Below are positions 1 to 9,799 of a stretch of DNA of 64,000 bases, piece by piece. The DNA is from Trichosporon coremiiforme. Its lineage: Eukaryota > Basidiomycota > Tremellomycetes > Trichosporonales > Trichosporonaceae. Position 1 is the stretch's first letter. Each line of letters opens with the position of its first letter. The notes under the pieces are model-generated. The model was not told the DNA's origin, made no database searches, and worked only from the letters and a program-made list of their open reading frames with translations. A program made the position numbers and the translations under genes. The stretch covers positions 1,225,980 to 1,289,979 of the forward strand of contig BCJJ01000013.1 in NCBI GenBank assembly GCA_039545355.1, in the 5' to 3' direction.

Positions 1-476
1 TTCCATCCCCAGGGAGCGTTTGGCTGGTAGTGAGTACTCTTCATCATCTCTTGCGTCATCGCAGCAAAGGACCACGAGTGTCCTATCACGTGACCCGGGG
101 CGCGTGACTCAGGGCTCAGTTCAGGAATTGACCGGGGGCCCCATCTTCACCTCCACCCCAGGGGTCCACCACGAAAATGCTAACGTACAGCGCTGCCTGG
201 TGCGCCGTTCTTTTCTTCTTGGTCCTCTTCTTCCTTCCCGAGTCGAAAGGACTCACTCTGGAGGAGCTCGATCAGGTGTTTTCCGTGCCCACTGCGGTTC
301 ATGCGAAGTATCAGCTCAAATGGATGGGAAATGGGGTCAAGAAGTACGTTTTGCACCGCAAGGTCCCACCCATGCAGCCCCTGTACCATCGCGACGACGA
401 CGACGAGCTCGACGACGGACCCCTCACTGTCGGCCCCGACGGACAGCCGCTGTCCAAGGCGCAGATGCAGATGTAG
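1..476 (+). CDS. MFS sugar transporter, C-terminal part (5' partial)
   Basis: The window opens inside a sugar-porter (MFS, Sugar_tr) gene that would import hexose, polyol or a related sugar across the plasma membrane. Exon 1-29 joins exon 191-476 across a 161-nt intron (GTGAGT donor at 30, CTAAC then GTACAG acceptor ending at 190). The joined frame reads FHPQGAFGWYAAWCAVLFF, then a final hydrophobic segment and PESKGLTLEELDQVFSVPT. The PES/T-KG-LTLEE-D-VF motif after the last membrane helix is the family hallmark. About 50 cytoplasmic residues follow, with an acidic DDDDELDD patch. Substrate cannot be told from the tail. Everything upstream lies outside the window. The intron is longer than most here and contains a CACGTG near position 89. 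Confidence 0.88.
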
Positions 477-1637
477 GAGAAGTCGCCTGCCGGACACCAC
501 GAGCGCCTCTCGGGCGATGGGTCCCATTACGCCTAGACCGCTAGAGCTCACAAGTGTTCTTCTGGGCTAAGCCTCGTCGCAAGAAGTCAAGTTAAGACGT
601 ATCTGAAGTTTGTTAGCATATAATACGATGTTTATGCAGAAGTAATGTCTTCTATGGGGCATGCGAGGACGGAGGAGAGAGACGTTTTCGCTGCGAGAGA
701 GGACCCGAAGGGCGAGTCGAGTCCAAAACCAGTACAAATCGCATGGCACCTGTCGAGCGAAGCAGAAGCCCAAGCATGTCCGTTCTCACGTCCCCAGCGT
801 TCTGCATGGGAAGAAACGACGTCCAGCATCGCGTCCCGTCATCGTGGAGTGCGAGCCTAGCAAAGGCGAAGCAAGTGGTTCTCCCGCGACAGCCTGTGAG
901 TCGATCTCATGGCTCCTTCCATATCTTTCGCAGCAACTCCCTGTTTCCCCTTGCTTCCACTAAAGAGCCCCCTCCCTGGAGGTGGCAATGTAGACTTGGA
1001 GCCTGTCTGCAGATGGGTAGGCTGTAGGTAACATCGACATGTCATCCGGCGCCAACGCACCGTAGCCCCGACATCATAGGAGACGGTGCGCAGGGCGGGA
1101 CAGTGGAGTTGGAAGGGATCATTGGCAACTCACTATTGCACCTTCGAATTCGAACGGACCCCGCGAAGTAGAAAGGTGGTCGAGGTCGTGAAAGCGGGCA
1201 GACGGTTGGAGTATCAGAGCCATGAACATCGATAGCGCCGTGAGTGAGCCGGGGGGTAACTGCACGTCGCCAGGCGCAGGAGTCGTTGCGATAGGGTACT
1301 GGCGTGGGGAAAACCGTGAGTAGACGATGGACTGGGCCGGGTGTTAATGCGGAGTCATGGACGCAGATACTTCAGACAAGAGAGACGTGAAGTGTTGTCG
1401 TATTTTAAGTTGAGGTGGGTTAACCTCTGTGAGTCCAATGAGTGTCCACTTCGCGCGATGCTGTAACCGGTGGCCCAGGCCGATGTGTGTATGTCCAAGA
1501 CATGCCTCCGCTTGCGCCCTCGCTGTGTGAATGAGTCCAGTCAGCTGCAGCCTCCAGGTTAGCTACGAGAAGCACCTCCAGCCGTTCACGACATGCATCT
1601 TCCTGCCATCATCGTCCAACCCGGCTAACATCCAACC
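477..1637. other. Intergenic, no gene recognised
   Basis: This stretch holds the 3' flank of the sugar transporter and the presumed promoter of the Myb-like gene. Short open frames occur on both strands, but none shows family motifs or convincing splice-linked extensions. I see no RNA gene. Confidence 0.5.
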
Positions 1638-2306
1638 ATGGCGCGCCTCACCTCTCTCCCGGACTCGGACGACATCAAGCCTGACCTGGTCGACGCGCAG
1701 AAGCCTTCCAAATCTGCGAAAGAGAAGCGCAAGCGTAGCCCATTTCCCGTCGACTCGGATGATGATGATGTCTCAACCCCTTCCCCGCAGCCGAAGGAGA
1801 AGAAGCCCCGTATCAAGAAGGAGGCCAAAACCAAGTCTTCCGCGTGGTCCAAGGCTCAGGTGCGCCAGCTATGGGATGCGCTCGACATGAAGCCAGTGAG
1901 TCATTTGTCTGTCAGAAGTCCAAGGTGTCGGGACTGATGTACAGGGAAAGATCAACTGGGACCACGTGGCGGGGCAGGTCGACGGCCGCGGCAAGATCGT
2001 GAGTGCAGGAGTGCCAGTCCGACAAGCACATCGAGCGGTGAGACGATGCAAGTCGGCTAGCCGTACGAGCCGTTGCGAAGTCAAGTGAGCGGCACTGTGA
2101 CGCATCGAAACACTGCCGATGGCTTGCCGCGGGGGGGCCCGACTTGGGTTTGGCACTGAGAAAATGTGATTGCTGACATCCAGGCATGTCGTGACAAGGT
2201 ATGCGGATATTCGCTTTCCTCCCCTGTGGCGGGAACTATCTGACAGCAGTGGCTCAAGATGATCCGTCCCCGCCTCGAAGAGTTCATCGACAGTCTCGGC
2301 GAGTAG
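1638..2306 (+). CDS. Small Myb/SANT-like nuclear protein
   Basis: Four exons (1638-1895, 1945-1998, 2184-2198, 2250-2306) give a protein of about 127 residues. The first 70 residues are charged and low in complexity, with acidic DDDD and basic KEKKPRIKKE patches that could serve as a nuclear localisation signal. The C-terminal part is a single Myb/SANT-type helix bundle: AWSKAQVRQLWDALDMKP, then GKINWDHVAGQVDGRGKI, then ACRDKW and LKMIRPRLEEF. The spaced tryptophans and the ACRDKW third helix match fungal small Myb-like DNA-binding proteins. The third exon is only 15 nt and codes for ACRDK, inside the recognition helix. It is defined by CTGACATCCAG before it and GTATGC after it. Intron 2 is 185 nt. 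Target genes are unknown. Confidence 0.78.
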
Positions 2307-4750
2307 AGAACTGTCTTTTTAACGCGCTTGCCGCGCACTCAAGAACTCCAGAATAGACAACGCAGGGGAAGCCAGAGTCTTGTCTGTGCACGTGGACCTT
2401 GTGCCTTAACTTGCTCCCTGCTCCACTCGGTGGTGCACAGACGAATGACTCTTTGGGGGTGGGCGATCGGAGGCCAAGAGATATAGTCTGCTAGGCTGCT
2501 GTGCATGCAGCTGCGCTGCGCTGTGGTGGTCGGGCAAAGAGATACGACCAAGCACACTGACCGACCATGACCGGCGACGGGCTGTCAGGACCCACTTGAA
2601 CAATTGATGATGGACGCAGCTGACATTGCAGACGTGATGTATCTGGGGGGTGTAAACACACCAGCACCCCGCACCTCCGCGTCGCTCGGCTGGGTGACAT
2701 CATGAGATCAAGGAACCCGATTCGATGGGACATGTGAAACCCCAGTTCTCACGAGATCTGCCTCCCACTGCTCCAGGCAGGCGAGCTCGCGCGCGTCCTC
2801 CAATGAGCGAATGCAAGCGACGGCGCAGCAATCTGATTAAACTCACGCCTCGACTCTCAAGGATACGGTCCGACGCTGTGCCGCGGACAGTCCGTTGCAT
2901 CCGTTGCACGTTCTCTGTCGTGCGAGCAAGCACAGAGGTGGGCGCCGGTCATGCAAATTTCCAACGTTGCGTCTGGCACTCCGACATACCCCCAAACGGC
3001 TCTGGACGTCGCACTCCTGCCGCAGCTCTCACCAGACAGCCACCCGACCAGGTGCCGTGAGCGGCATTGATTGGCCCGCGAGATGAGACGACGTGAGACG
3101 TCCCCATTGACTGTCGGATAGAGTTTTGCGAAGCTTTGCTTTCACAGATCGACACAGGGGGGCTCGCATGCAGACTCAAGGGGTCGAGGGCAGGGGGACT
3201 CGCTCCCAGACCCATCGTCCAAGCAGGTCGCTGCATCGCTTCCCCAGTCAAACAACAGGTTCAGGACCAGGACCGTGGACCCGGCAGTCACCGTTACCAG
3301 AACACTGTTCCTCGAGCTTGGTTGGTCTGGACAGCGGCGACGAAAAAAAGATGCCTTGACGACCATCCTTACTCAAAAGCCTGTCGAGGACAGCTTGCGA
3401 AGACTGCAAGGGCATAAGGAGGCGACGTGCGCGCTAGCAGAGGTTGGAGGGCTGAGGATGTAGCACATGCGTCGTCGACAGGCATGCAGGCGTGCCGCCC
3501 GTCGTGCACGCATGCCTCGCTCGGGGGTGAAACGAGATCGATCGGAGGGTCGCAGTCTTGCATGAACAAAGTGTTGAAGGAGGAAGGAGGCGGTGGAGGG
3601 TATGGAGGATGACGTATAATGATGATGGGTTCCTACAGAGTTGAGTGTGGCTTACCCCGCCCTGGGCGCGCTCTGTCTGAGATACAACTGAAGCCGGGCG
3701 GGGAAGCCTGGGGGCCAGGAAGGGCAGGGCGACGAGTTCGGCAGCGAATCAGTCTGGTCTCCGACAGCCGTATCAGCCTGAGTCAAAGTCCTGGCCGACT
3801 TAGGCTCGGAGCAACTGGAGCCTGGGATCATCAGTCAGCGGCAAGATTGCTGGCAGCAAAGCGACAGCCTGCAGGCTGCAGGACGTCAGGAAGGGCGCTA
3901 GTCCCCGCGCTGCCGGACACAAGAAACACCTGCTCGATCGCTTCTGTCTCGCTCTCTCCTGTCTATGTCGGTTGTTGTCCCGTGATCTTGCCCCTCCCGC
4001 ACGGCCGCACGGCCGCTTGGCTCGCTGCTCCATAGTGCGCCCATCGCGGATCGCGGGTGGCCTATAACTCATAGCGCCCAGGAGAGGCAAGCGGAACGGG
4101 CGCAGACCAGATCGAGAAAACCTAATGGGCGGCGTTGAATTACTAATGGGGGATTAGCGGCTACGTCACCTGGAGCCAACTGGAGGAAGAGGTGGATTAA
4201 TGACCGCATTTAGGCTGTGGTTATGCTTTGCGGTGAAAGCGGGAACCCTGAGGAACCTAAGCCTGAACTGGTGGCAACCCACCCTGCACTCAGGGCGGCC
4301 AGGGACGATGCATTCGATTCTCTCGTCTTGGCCGGCTGCGGCGCCCGCGATGCCCTTAGCGGTCCCTGCCTGTCTGGGAGTCATGCGCTCACAGTTGACT
4401 GTCGCCCTCGAGGCTTCCGACCATCCTCCAGACTGAAGCCCACTCCAGCGCAGCTCTCTGCTGACGCATTCAGCCTTCCGCACCACGACGACATCCTTAC
4501 CCAGGCCCACCCAGGACGCCCAAGTGCATCCAGGATCCAGCGCTTGTCGCTCCGGCTCACCTCATGCTACGACGGCCGGTGGCTCGGTTGGGTTTGATGC
4601 TGCCCTGCGGCAGCCACGGTTTCTGCGACGCCAGCTTATGCTGGGCTGGCCAGGCGGACCTGGCTGACCCCGCCATGTCTAAGGGTATGGACCAAGGTCC
4701 CAATGCCCTAATCAATTTCAATATCATCATAGACTCCTGTCTCCTGTGTC
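2307..4750. other. Long intergenic interval, no gene recognised
   Basis: About 2.4 kb without a supportable gene. Open frames up to 138 codons occur (for example 3619-4035 plus), but composition is arginine/serine/proline-rich as expected of GC-rich non-coding DNA. I found no conserved motif, no splice-linked extension and no RNA gene. Confidence 0.45.
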
Positions 4751-5978
4751 GCCAGCGCCGTCAGCCGTTGCTTTGACTTTGGCTCAGGCTCGGCACCAAC
4801 GCTCTCACCCTCCCACCCACCGTCTAGCTCTCTCGTATGGTCTCACTGCTTCATCGACTCTTTGCATCACTCTATCCCACAAACTTCTTCTCATCGCTGT
4901 CCATACACCATCGAACCCGATCCCGACACAAACCACCACCGCCCCTTTCCTTTTCCCTCGATAGACACAAGACACGCAACACACCACGACATCGGTGAGT
5001 CGATCCCGTCAGCCCAACCCAACCTCGATCTCAAACGACGTCTTGGCATCGCCTTCCCCTTTCCCAGTCCACGCCCGGCCAGCCTCCGTCACCTTTCACC
5101 CTCGTCCAACGTTCCCCCGTCGTACTTGACTCGGCCATCCCTTCTAACCCTGTCTTCCATCTTGTTCTCCAACAGCTTCTTCGCCTTCAAGAACGTTCGG
5201 GGTGTCTGCGCGCAGTCGCGGGCTGTCACTCGTCCAGCTGCCACCAAGCCGCAAGCCCCAGCCGGTAGCCTCTCGGTCCTGAAACCCTTGCTACCACCGT
5301 ACCACCAACGTTCGGCCCGCTGTTCGGCCGCATTCCCAGCGCGGCCAGCCGTTCGTCCCATTCGCTCAGCGGATCGTCTGGCGGACCGTTCGATCATCTG
5401 CAAAAGAACGCGACTTGCATACCTGATTCGGTGCTAGTTGTTATTGCTGGGCGCTGGGCGGGGAACCGACGAGCCAAGCATTTCCTCCAAACCAAGACCC
5501 CACCACTGCACTCAATCATCGCCAGACGCTAATCCCCCAGGATCCACTCGTTCGTTCTTCTCCAGCTTCGCCTTCACTGTAAATCACTTCGCCTGCATCA
5601 CGCACATCCACTCGTTTCCCCTGTGCCCTTTCGATTCCGACATTACTTGCATCGACGCCTGCGAAACTGAGGACGGCAGCCACGGACATTCCTTTGCATT
5701 TGTGCCCAGCAACTCCAAAACACCCCCAATCCGAGCTCGCCCCCAAGTCACACTCCGCATCGCAATAACGCATCGCAGCTGATTTCCCGACGTCTGACAT
5801 CGCCAACCTGGCCCTACTTGGGTTTGACGCCTCGCACCGATCACCCTGTTCGCGTCCATCGCTTCCACACTCTAGATCTCTGTATCTCCCGGACTCATCG
5901 ACTTCGGCACACACGCGCATCTGAAACCGACAAAGTCACAATTCGGCCAGAGAACCGTCTGCTTCTCCTTCCGAAGTA
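4751..5978 (+). promoter_or_regulatory. Pyrimidine-rich promoter and long 5' leader
   Basis: From about 4,750 the plus strand becomes strongly C/T-rich, a typical look for transcript leaders in this group, and stays so to the ATG at 5979. A consensus donor GTGAGT at 4995 follows a C/A-rich leader, so an untranslated-region intron is likely. Its acceptor is not resolved; several CAG sites with pyrimidine tracts follow, for example near 5176. A leader over 1 kb suggests a regulated gene. Small upstream open frames are present but not supported as coding. Confidence 0.5.
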
Positions 5979-7756
5979 ATGTCAAACCCGGCACCTGCCG
6001 GCGGTGCCGGTGATCGACCCTCAAGGCTTTACCTCGCTCCCCGCCAAGAGCAGCAAGGACAACCCGCCCAGGGAGATCAGCAACAACAAGGTGGCCAGCA
6101 GCAGGGCGGCCAGCAACAAGATGGTAACCAGCAGCAAGGTGGTCAACAACAGCAGGGCGGCCAGCAACAAGGCGGTCAACAGCAAGACGGCGGCCAGCAG
6201 CAGCAGAACGGCCAGCAGCAGGGCGGTAACCAGCAGCAGGGTGGCCAACAGCAGGGTAACCAGCAACAAGGCGGTGACCAGCAGCAAGGCCAGCAGCAGC
6301 AGCAGGGCGGACAACAGCAGGGTGACCAGCAGCAGGGAGCCCAGCCAAGTCCTCAGCAGCAGCAGCAGGGTGCTCAGCCAAGCGGTGGCCAGCAGCAGCA
6401 GGGTCAACAACAGCCTTCCGGCAACGGGCAGCAGCAGAATGGTGGCCAGCCAAGCGGCCAGGCTTCTGCCCAGGGCGGCGCCTCATCCGGGGCCTCAGGT
6501 CAACCTGCATCACCGACTCCTTCTGGCGCCTCAGCCTCAGCCTCTGCGTCTGCTCAGCCATCCCACGACGACGGCGGTGAATGGGCGAGCGTGAGCCAAG
6601 AGCCTGTTACCACCACGTTCAAAGGCTCAAACAGCCCATCCGAGTACATCGGTGACATCGCCAAGCAGAAGTCTGGCTCGACTCTGAGCCCGGGCGCCAA
6701 GGGCGGTATCGCTGGTGGTATCGTCGGTGGCATCGCGGCTATAATCCTCGCCTTTGTGCTTTGGCGTATGTGCCGTGGGCGTGGAAAGAAACTCCCACCA
6801 CCGTGAGTAGACCCAGTGATCGCGCCCAGTTCCCCTAAACTGACGAATCCAGGGCGCCTCGAGAAATGTCGCAAGAGTACCGACCGCCGTCCTACGCACG
6901 TCATTCCAATTCGCGGGGCCCGTCCATGACCATGGCTCGTTCCTATTCCACATGTGAGTGCACGGATGCGGGCGTGTGCTCTCCAAGGCCTCAGCTGACC
7001 CGCACAGTGCTCGGACCCCCTCAACGTCCTGCATCGCATTTTGACTCATACAGCTCGACATCATCCCAGAAGTACGGATCGAACTCGACCCCGTCAGGTT
7101 CGCCTTCATTGTCGTCGTCTGGCACAGGCGCGAACACACCCGGCGGAGTGCCCGTCGCGGTGGCCGGCAGCCCGCTGAACTTGTATCGCGACGGTTCCAC
7201 CGCCTCCAGCGGTTCCGGTAGCGGAGAGGGGTCTAACGGACTCATCCCGCGCCATGCCTCTGGCGACCAGCTGCGCGCTCCGACGCCCTCGGACCCGCAG
7301 AGCAGCGAGTTTGACTCGCGTACGAATTCCTCCGACTCGCGCGCCAACTCACCCCGCCCTTCGTCCTTATCGCTCGGTAGCTCCGGCGTTCGCCGCTCCG
7401 TTCCCGGCATGCCGCGGTATCCGCAGCCGTCTCTGCGCGGTGCGCCGCATACCGGAAGGCAGGTGCAGATCTCTGTGCCTCGCCCGTTGAGCACTGCGTC
7501 CAGCGCGGTCCCCGACTCGCCGAGCCAGACGGCGTATCCCTCTTCGCGCGGTGGGTCGATGTACTCTGCCCCGCCGTCGCAGCGCGGCAGCTACACGGCG
7601 GGCTACTCGTACCAGGCTCAGCGACAGTCGAGCTACGGCGAGTTCGGCGCCGTGCCCGTTGTGCACACGTCGCAGCACCGGCGCGGGCGCTCGAATGCGT
7701 CTTCGCTCGGCACGCCCGCTGAGGGCGGGTATAACGGTCGCGAGGACATTGTGTAA
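5979..7756 (+). CDS. Q/G-rich single-pass membrane protein
   Basis: Three exons (5979-6802, 6853-6953, 7008-7756) give about 557 residues. Residues 24-160 are a repeat of QQQ/QQGG units with occasional D, N, S and P. Next comes a Ser/Ala-rich segment, then one transmembrane helix near residues 244-265 with glycine-zipper spacing (GGIAGGIVGGIAAIIL), followed at once by RMCRGRGKK as a stop-transfer signal. The remaining 290 residues are a Ser/Pro-rich, presumably cytoplasmic tail. The layout recalls fungal wall-stress or polarity membrane proteins, but no named domain (WSC, cadherin) is visible. No signal peptide is seen after the chosen ATG, so either an upstream exon is missed or the protein inserts as type III. 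The second intron (54 nt) is stop-free and in frame, so retention would only add residues. Function unknown. Confidence 0.7.
6060..6470 (+). repeat. Coding CAG/CAA-rich repeat (Q/G low complexity)
   Basis: Irregular tandem units of the type CAGCAGGGCGGC or CAACAAGGTGGT encode QQGG and QQQGG blocks. Both Gln codons and several Gly codons are mixed, so the array is older than a pure CAG expansion and is probably kept at the protein level. Antisense frames across it look like long Leu/Ala-rich proteins but are shadows. Confidence 0.9.
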
Positions 7757-8785
7757 TCTTCTTCCCTCCTTCGGCCCCTAGCATCAAATCATCAGCAACT
7801 AGCAACAACACCCATCCCGCATTCGAATTTTTTAGAGGACATTTTCCCCAGGCTCCAAGTCAGCCAGCCCAGTCTCATCGCATCTGAAGAACCCCCACGG
7901 CAGCACCTACGCACACCTTTTTGCATGTCCCCATGCCCCGCTACGCTCAAGCTCGACTTCCAACTAACGCTGCGCCGCTCACGCAGCCGAAAGTATAATC
8001 ATCACGCCAGCCTACCAGCAACCACATACATGGGTCCCTGCACATCTACATAGCCTAAAATCGCCGTCTGTACCATCCCGAGCATCCGAGCACTTATCAT
8101 GTCATCTCCATTGGACTTTGTGAAGTATGCTTGCAGTGACGAAACCCCTATTTGGAGCAGCGTACTCCCAATTGTCGAGAAGCGATTCAGTGTCTTGGCA
8201 AGGTGACAAGTGGAGTGACGATCGGATGATATCATGGGAAGAGCAATGTGCATGGAATGCTGAGCCGCTAGGCCGACCCAGAAATAGCCCCGCCTGGCGC
8301 ATGCACCGCCGTAGACTGTCGAGTCAGCCGCGGCGTCTCGGCCAGATCCGTTTCCAGGCGAGCGTCTGCTAGGCTCTATTCGAGGCAGTGGGCTACGTCG
8401 TGCGTCGTAAGGCTTGAGGAGTGGAGAAGATGTAGTGCGGGGAGGGCGTCGAAGCAGAGATGGTGCCGAGGTAGAAATCGTCGGTGTGGGCGATGACGAG
8501 AGCGCTCCCCAGTGACGAGATCAAGGAACGTTCCGTTCATGTTGGAACCAGGATAACCTGGCAACGTTTCGATGCCTGTTCGGTCGATGCGTTCGGTGCC
8601 TTCGGACATTGTTCGGTCGCGCATGAAGCGTGTCGCCAGTCGATCATGTGCGCATCCCTCCCGACCTTGCCTCCCACCTCGCCCTTTTCCTCTCGTCTGC
8701 GCCGCACTGCAGAGCACGGCTGCTCACGCTACTCCCACAAGGCACCTCGCTTTGCCCAGAGAACAAAGCAAAGAGGTGGGTGTGA
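7757..8785. other. Convergent intergenic region, no gene recognised
   Basis: This lies between the 3' ends of the membrane-protein gene and the minus-strand LSM gene. It should hold both 3' untranslated regions. No coding motif or RNA gene was recognised. Confidence 0.5.
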
Positions 8786-9457
8786 TTAGATGACCTCGCC
8801 GAGGAACTGGGGCTGCTGCCGCTTGGGACGCATCTCCTCAGGCATCTCACAGTATCTCCGCCACGCGGCGTGGTTCTTCTCGTCGAGCTCGATACGTTTG
8901 CAATGCGCGAACTGGACGAGGATACTCTGCAGTTCTCTCCTCCGGATCGTTGCGCCAGGTCCACCGCCTCCGACCCTCTTCTCTTGCTCCTGTTGTCCCC
9001 TCAGTTCCTCGCTTACATCCTGTCCTTCCTCCTCTCCTGGTCCTCCTACACCGCCGTCTTGAGCACCCTCTGCCTGCCCGACTCCAGCCGCGGCCTGGGG
9101 AGCAGGAGCATCCTCGTACCCAGCGTTGATCCCGTCCTTGCTCCACGGCCAGTACCGGCGCACATTCTCGCTCGAGACTTCCCGCAGTTCCTCGACGTTG
9201 GACATCAGCACGGACGTGCTGTCCACACTTGTCAGCGTGCCGCGCAGCTCCCGTCCGTCCGTAAGTGTGACAGACAGGCGGGACTGGAGGAGCGCGCGGA
9301 TCTGTTCCGGGATCGGAAGCTCGAACTCGCCAGGAGCTGGTCGGGGTCCGCGAGAGAGCGTTGAGGAGGGGTTCGGCGCGGCGAGTGTGTCGGGGTTGAC
9401 GAGGGTGCTGATCGCGACGGCAGGCGAGCCGGGTATCGGGTCGAGTCTGCTTGCCAT
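8786..9457 (-). CDS. LSM-domain protein, probable NatC auxiliary subunit Naa38
   Basis: A single-exon gene of 223 residues. Residues 45-90 form an Sm1-type motif: a helix IPEQIRALLQSRL, then SVTLTDGRELRGTLTSVD and the following VLMSNVEEL. An Sm2-like strand appears near residues 170-190 (RRELQSILVQFAHCKRIEL). The pairing resembles Naa38/LSMD1, the small Sm-fold subunit of the NatC N-terminal acetyltransferase, which acts at the ribosome. It is about twice the usual length because a Gly/Glu/Gln-rich insert of about 70 residues separates Sm1 from Sm2, and there is a short C-terminal extension. A divergent Lsm protein of mRNA or snRNA metabolism is the alternative. Transcribed away from the tRNA gene. 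Confidence 0.65.
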   Translation of the reverse strand: MASRLDPIPGSPAVAISTLVNPDTLAAPNPSSTLSRGPRPAPGEFELPIPEQIRALLQSRLSVTLTDGRELRGTLTSVDSTSVLMSNVEELREVSSENVRRYWPWSKDGINAGYEDAPAPQAAAGVGQAEGAQDGGVGGPGEEEGQDVSEELRGQQEQEKRVGGGGPGATIRRRELQSILVQFAHCKRIELDEKNHAAWRRYCEMPEEMRPKRQQPQFLGEVI

Positions 9458-9541
9458 TTTCGTTACTCTCCGTCTTCCCTTTGTCGTTGTAGTAACTGAG
9501 TGTTGGCTTCAAGTACACAGATCGCGACTTTCGTCCACGCC

Positions 9542-9570
9542 CATGTCCGGCTGACTTAGCGCCGGACATG
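9542..9570. repeat. Perfect 10-bp inverted repeat in promoter
   Basis: CATGTCCGGC (9542-9551) and GCCGGACATG (9561-9570) are perfect inverted arms around a 9-nt spacer. They lie 84-113 bp upstream of the LSM gene start. The TCCGG/CCGGA half-sites resemble binding sites of dimeric zinc-cluster regulators, though a stem-loop in RNA is also possible. Confidence 0.75.
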
Positions 9571-9593
9571 AACGAAGGTAGTTCCGGCAAGGT

Positions 9594-9632
9594 CACGTGA
9601 AGTTCGGCCACGTGGCATTCTAGCACCACGTG
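9594..9632. promoter_or_regulatory. Cluster of three CACGTG boxes
   Basis: CACGTG occurs at 9594-9599, 9609-9614 and 9627-9632, between the LSM gene (start 9457, minus) and the tRNA gene. The motif is the E-box bound by bHLH factors such as Cbf1. Three copies in 39 bp suggest a real element serving the LSM gene. Confidence 0.65.
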
Positions 9633-9672
9633 GGACAGCGCCGGCGCAGTTTCCAGGAACCAACAACACGGT

Positions 9673-9768
9673 GACTCCGTGGCGTAATTGGTAGCGCTTC
9701 AGATTCCAATGACTTGGGATATAAACATGTATTCCTGAAGGTTGTCCGTTCGAGTCGGGCCGGGGTCG
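9673..9768 (+). tRNA. tRNA-Trp (anticodon CCA) with intron
   Basis: Acceptor stem GACTCCG (9673-9679) pairs with CGGGGTC (9761-9767, one G-T), with a G discriminator at 9768. The D-arm is GCGT/GCGC. The T-arm is GTCCG/CGGGC around loop TTCGAGT, which also forms the B box. With standard numbering the anticodon is CCA at 9706-9708 and an intron of about 22 nt starts after position 37. ATTCCAA (9703-9709) pairs with TTGGGAT inside the intron, the usual anticodon-intron helix of pre-tRNAs. The closing pair 31-39 would be A-C. An alternative fold with anticodon TCC (Gly) has a perfect anticodon stem but an abnormal position 26 and variable loop, so Trp is preferred. Confidence 0.85.
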
Positions 9769-9793
9769 GGGCCTCCCGATGGGGAGATTCCAC

Positions 9794-9799
9794 TTTTTT
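9794..9799 (+). terminator. RNA polymerase III terminator (T6)
   Basis: A run of six T residues 25 nt downstream of the tRNA fits the standard Pol III stop signal. Confidence 0.75.

Noticed and set aside
5872..6561. Long minus-strand frames (229 and 129 codons, Leu/Ala/Gly-rich) opposite the Q/G gene
   Set aside because: They mirror the CAG/CAA repeat in another frame; splice structure and domain content favour the plus strand.
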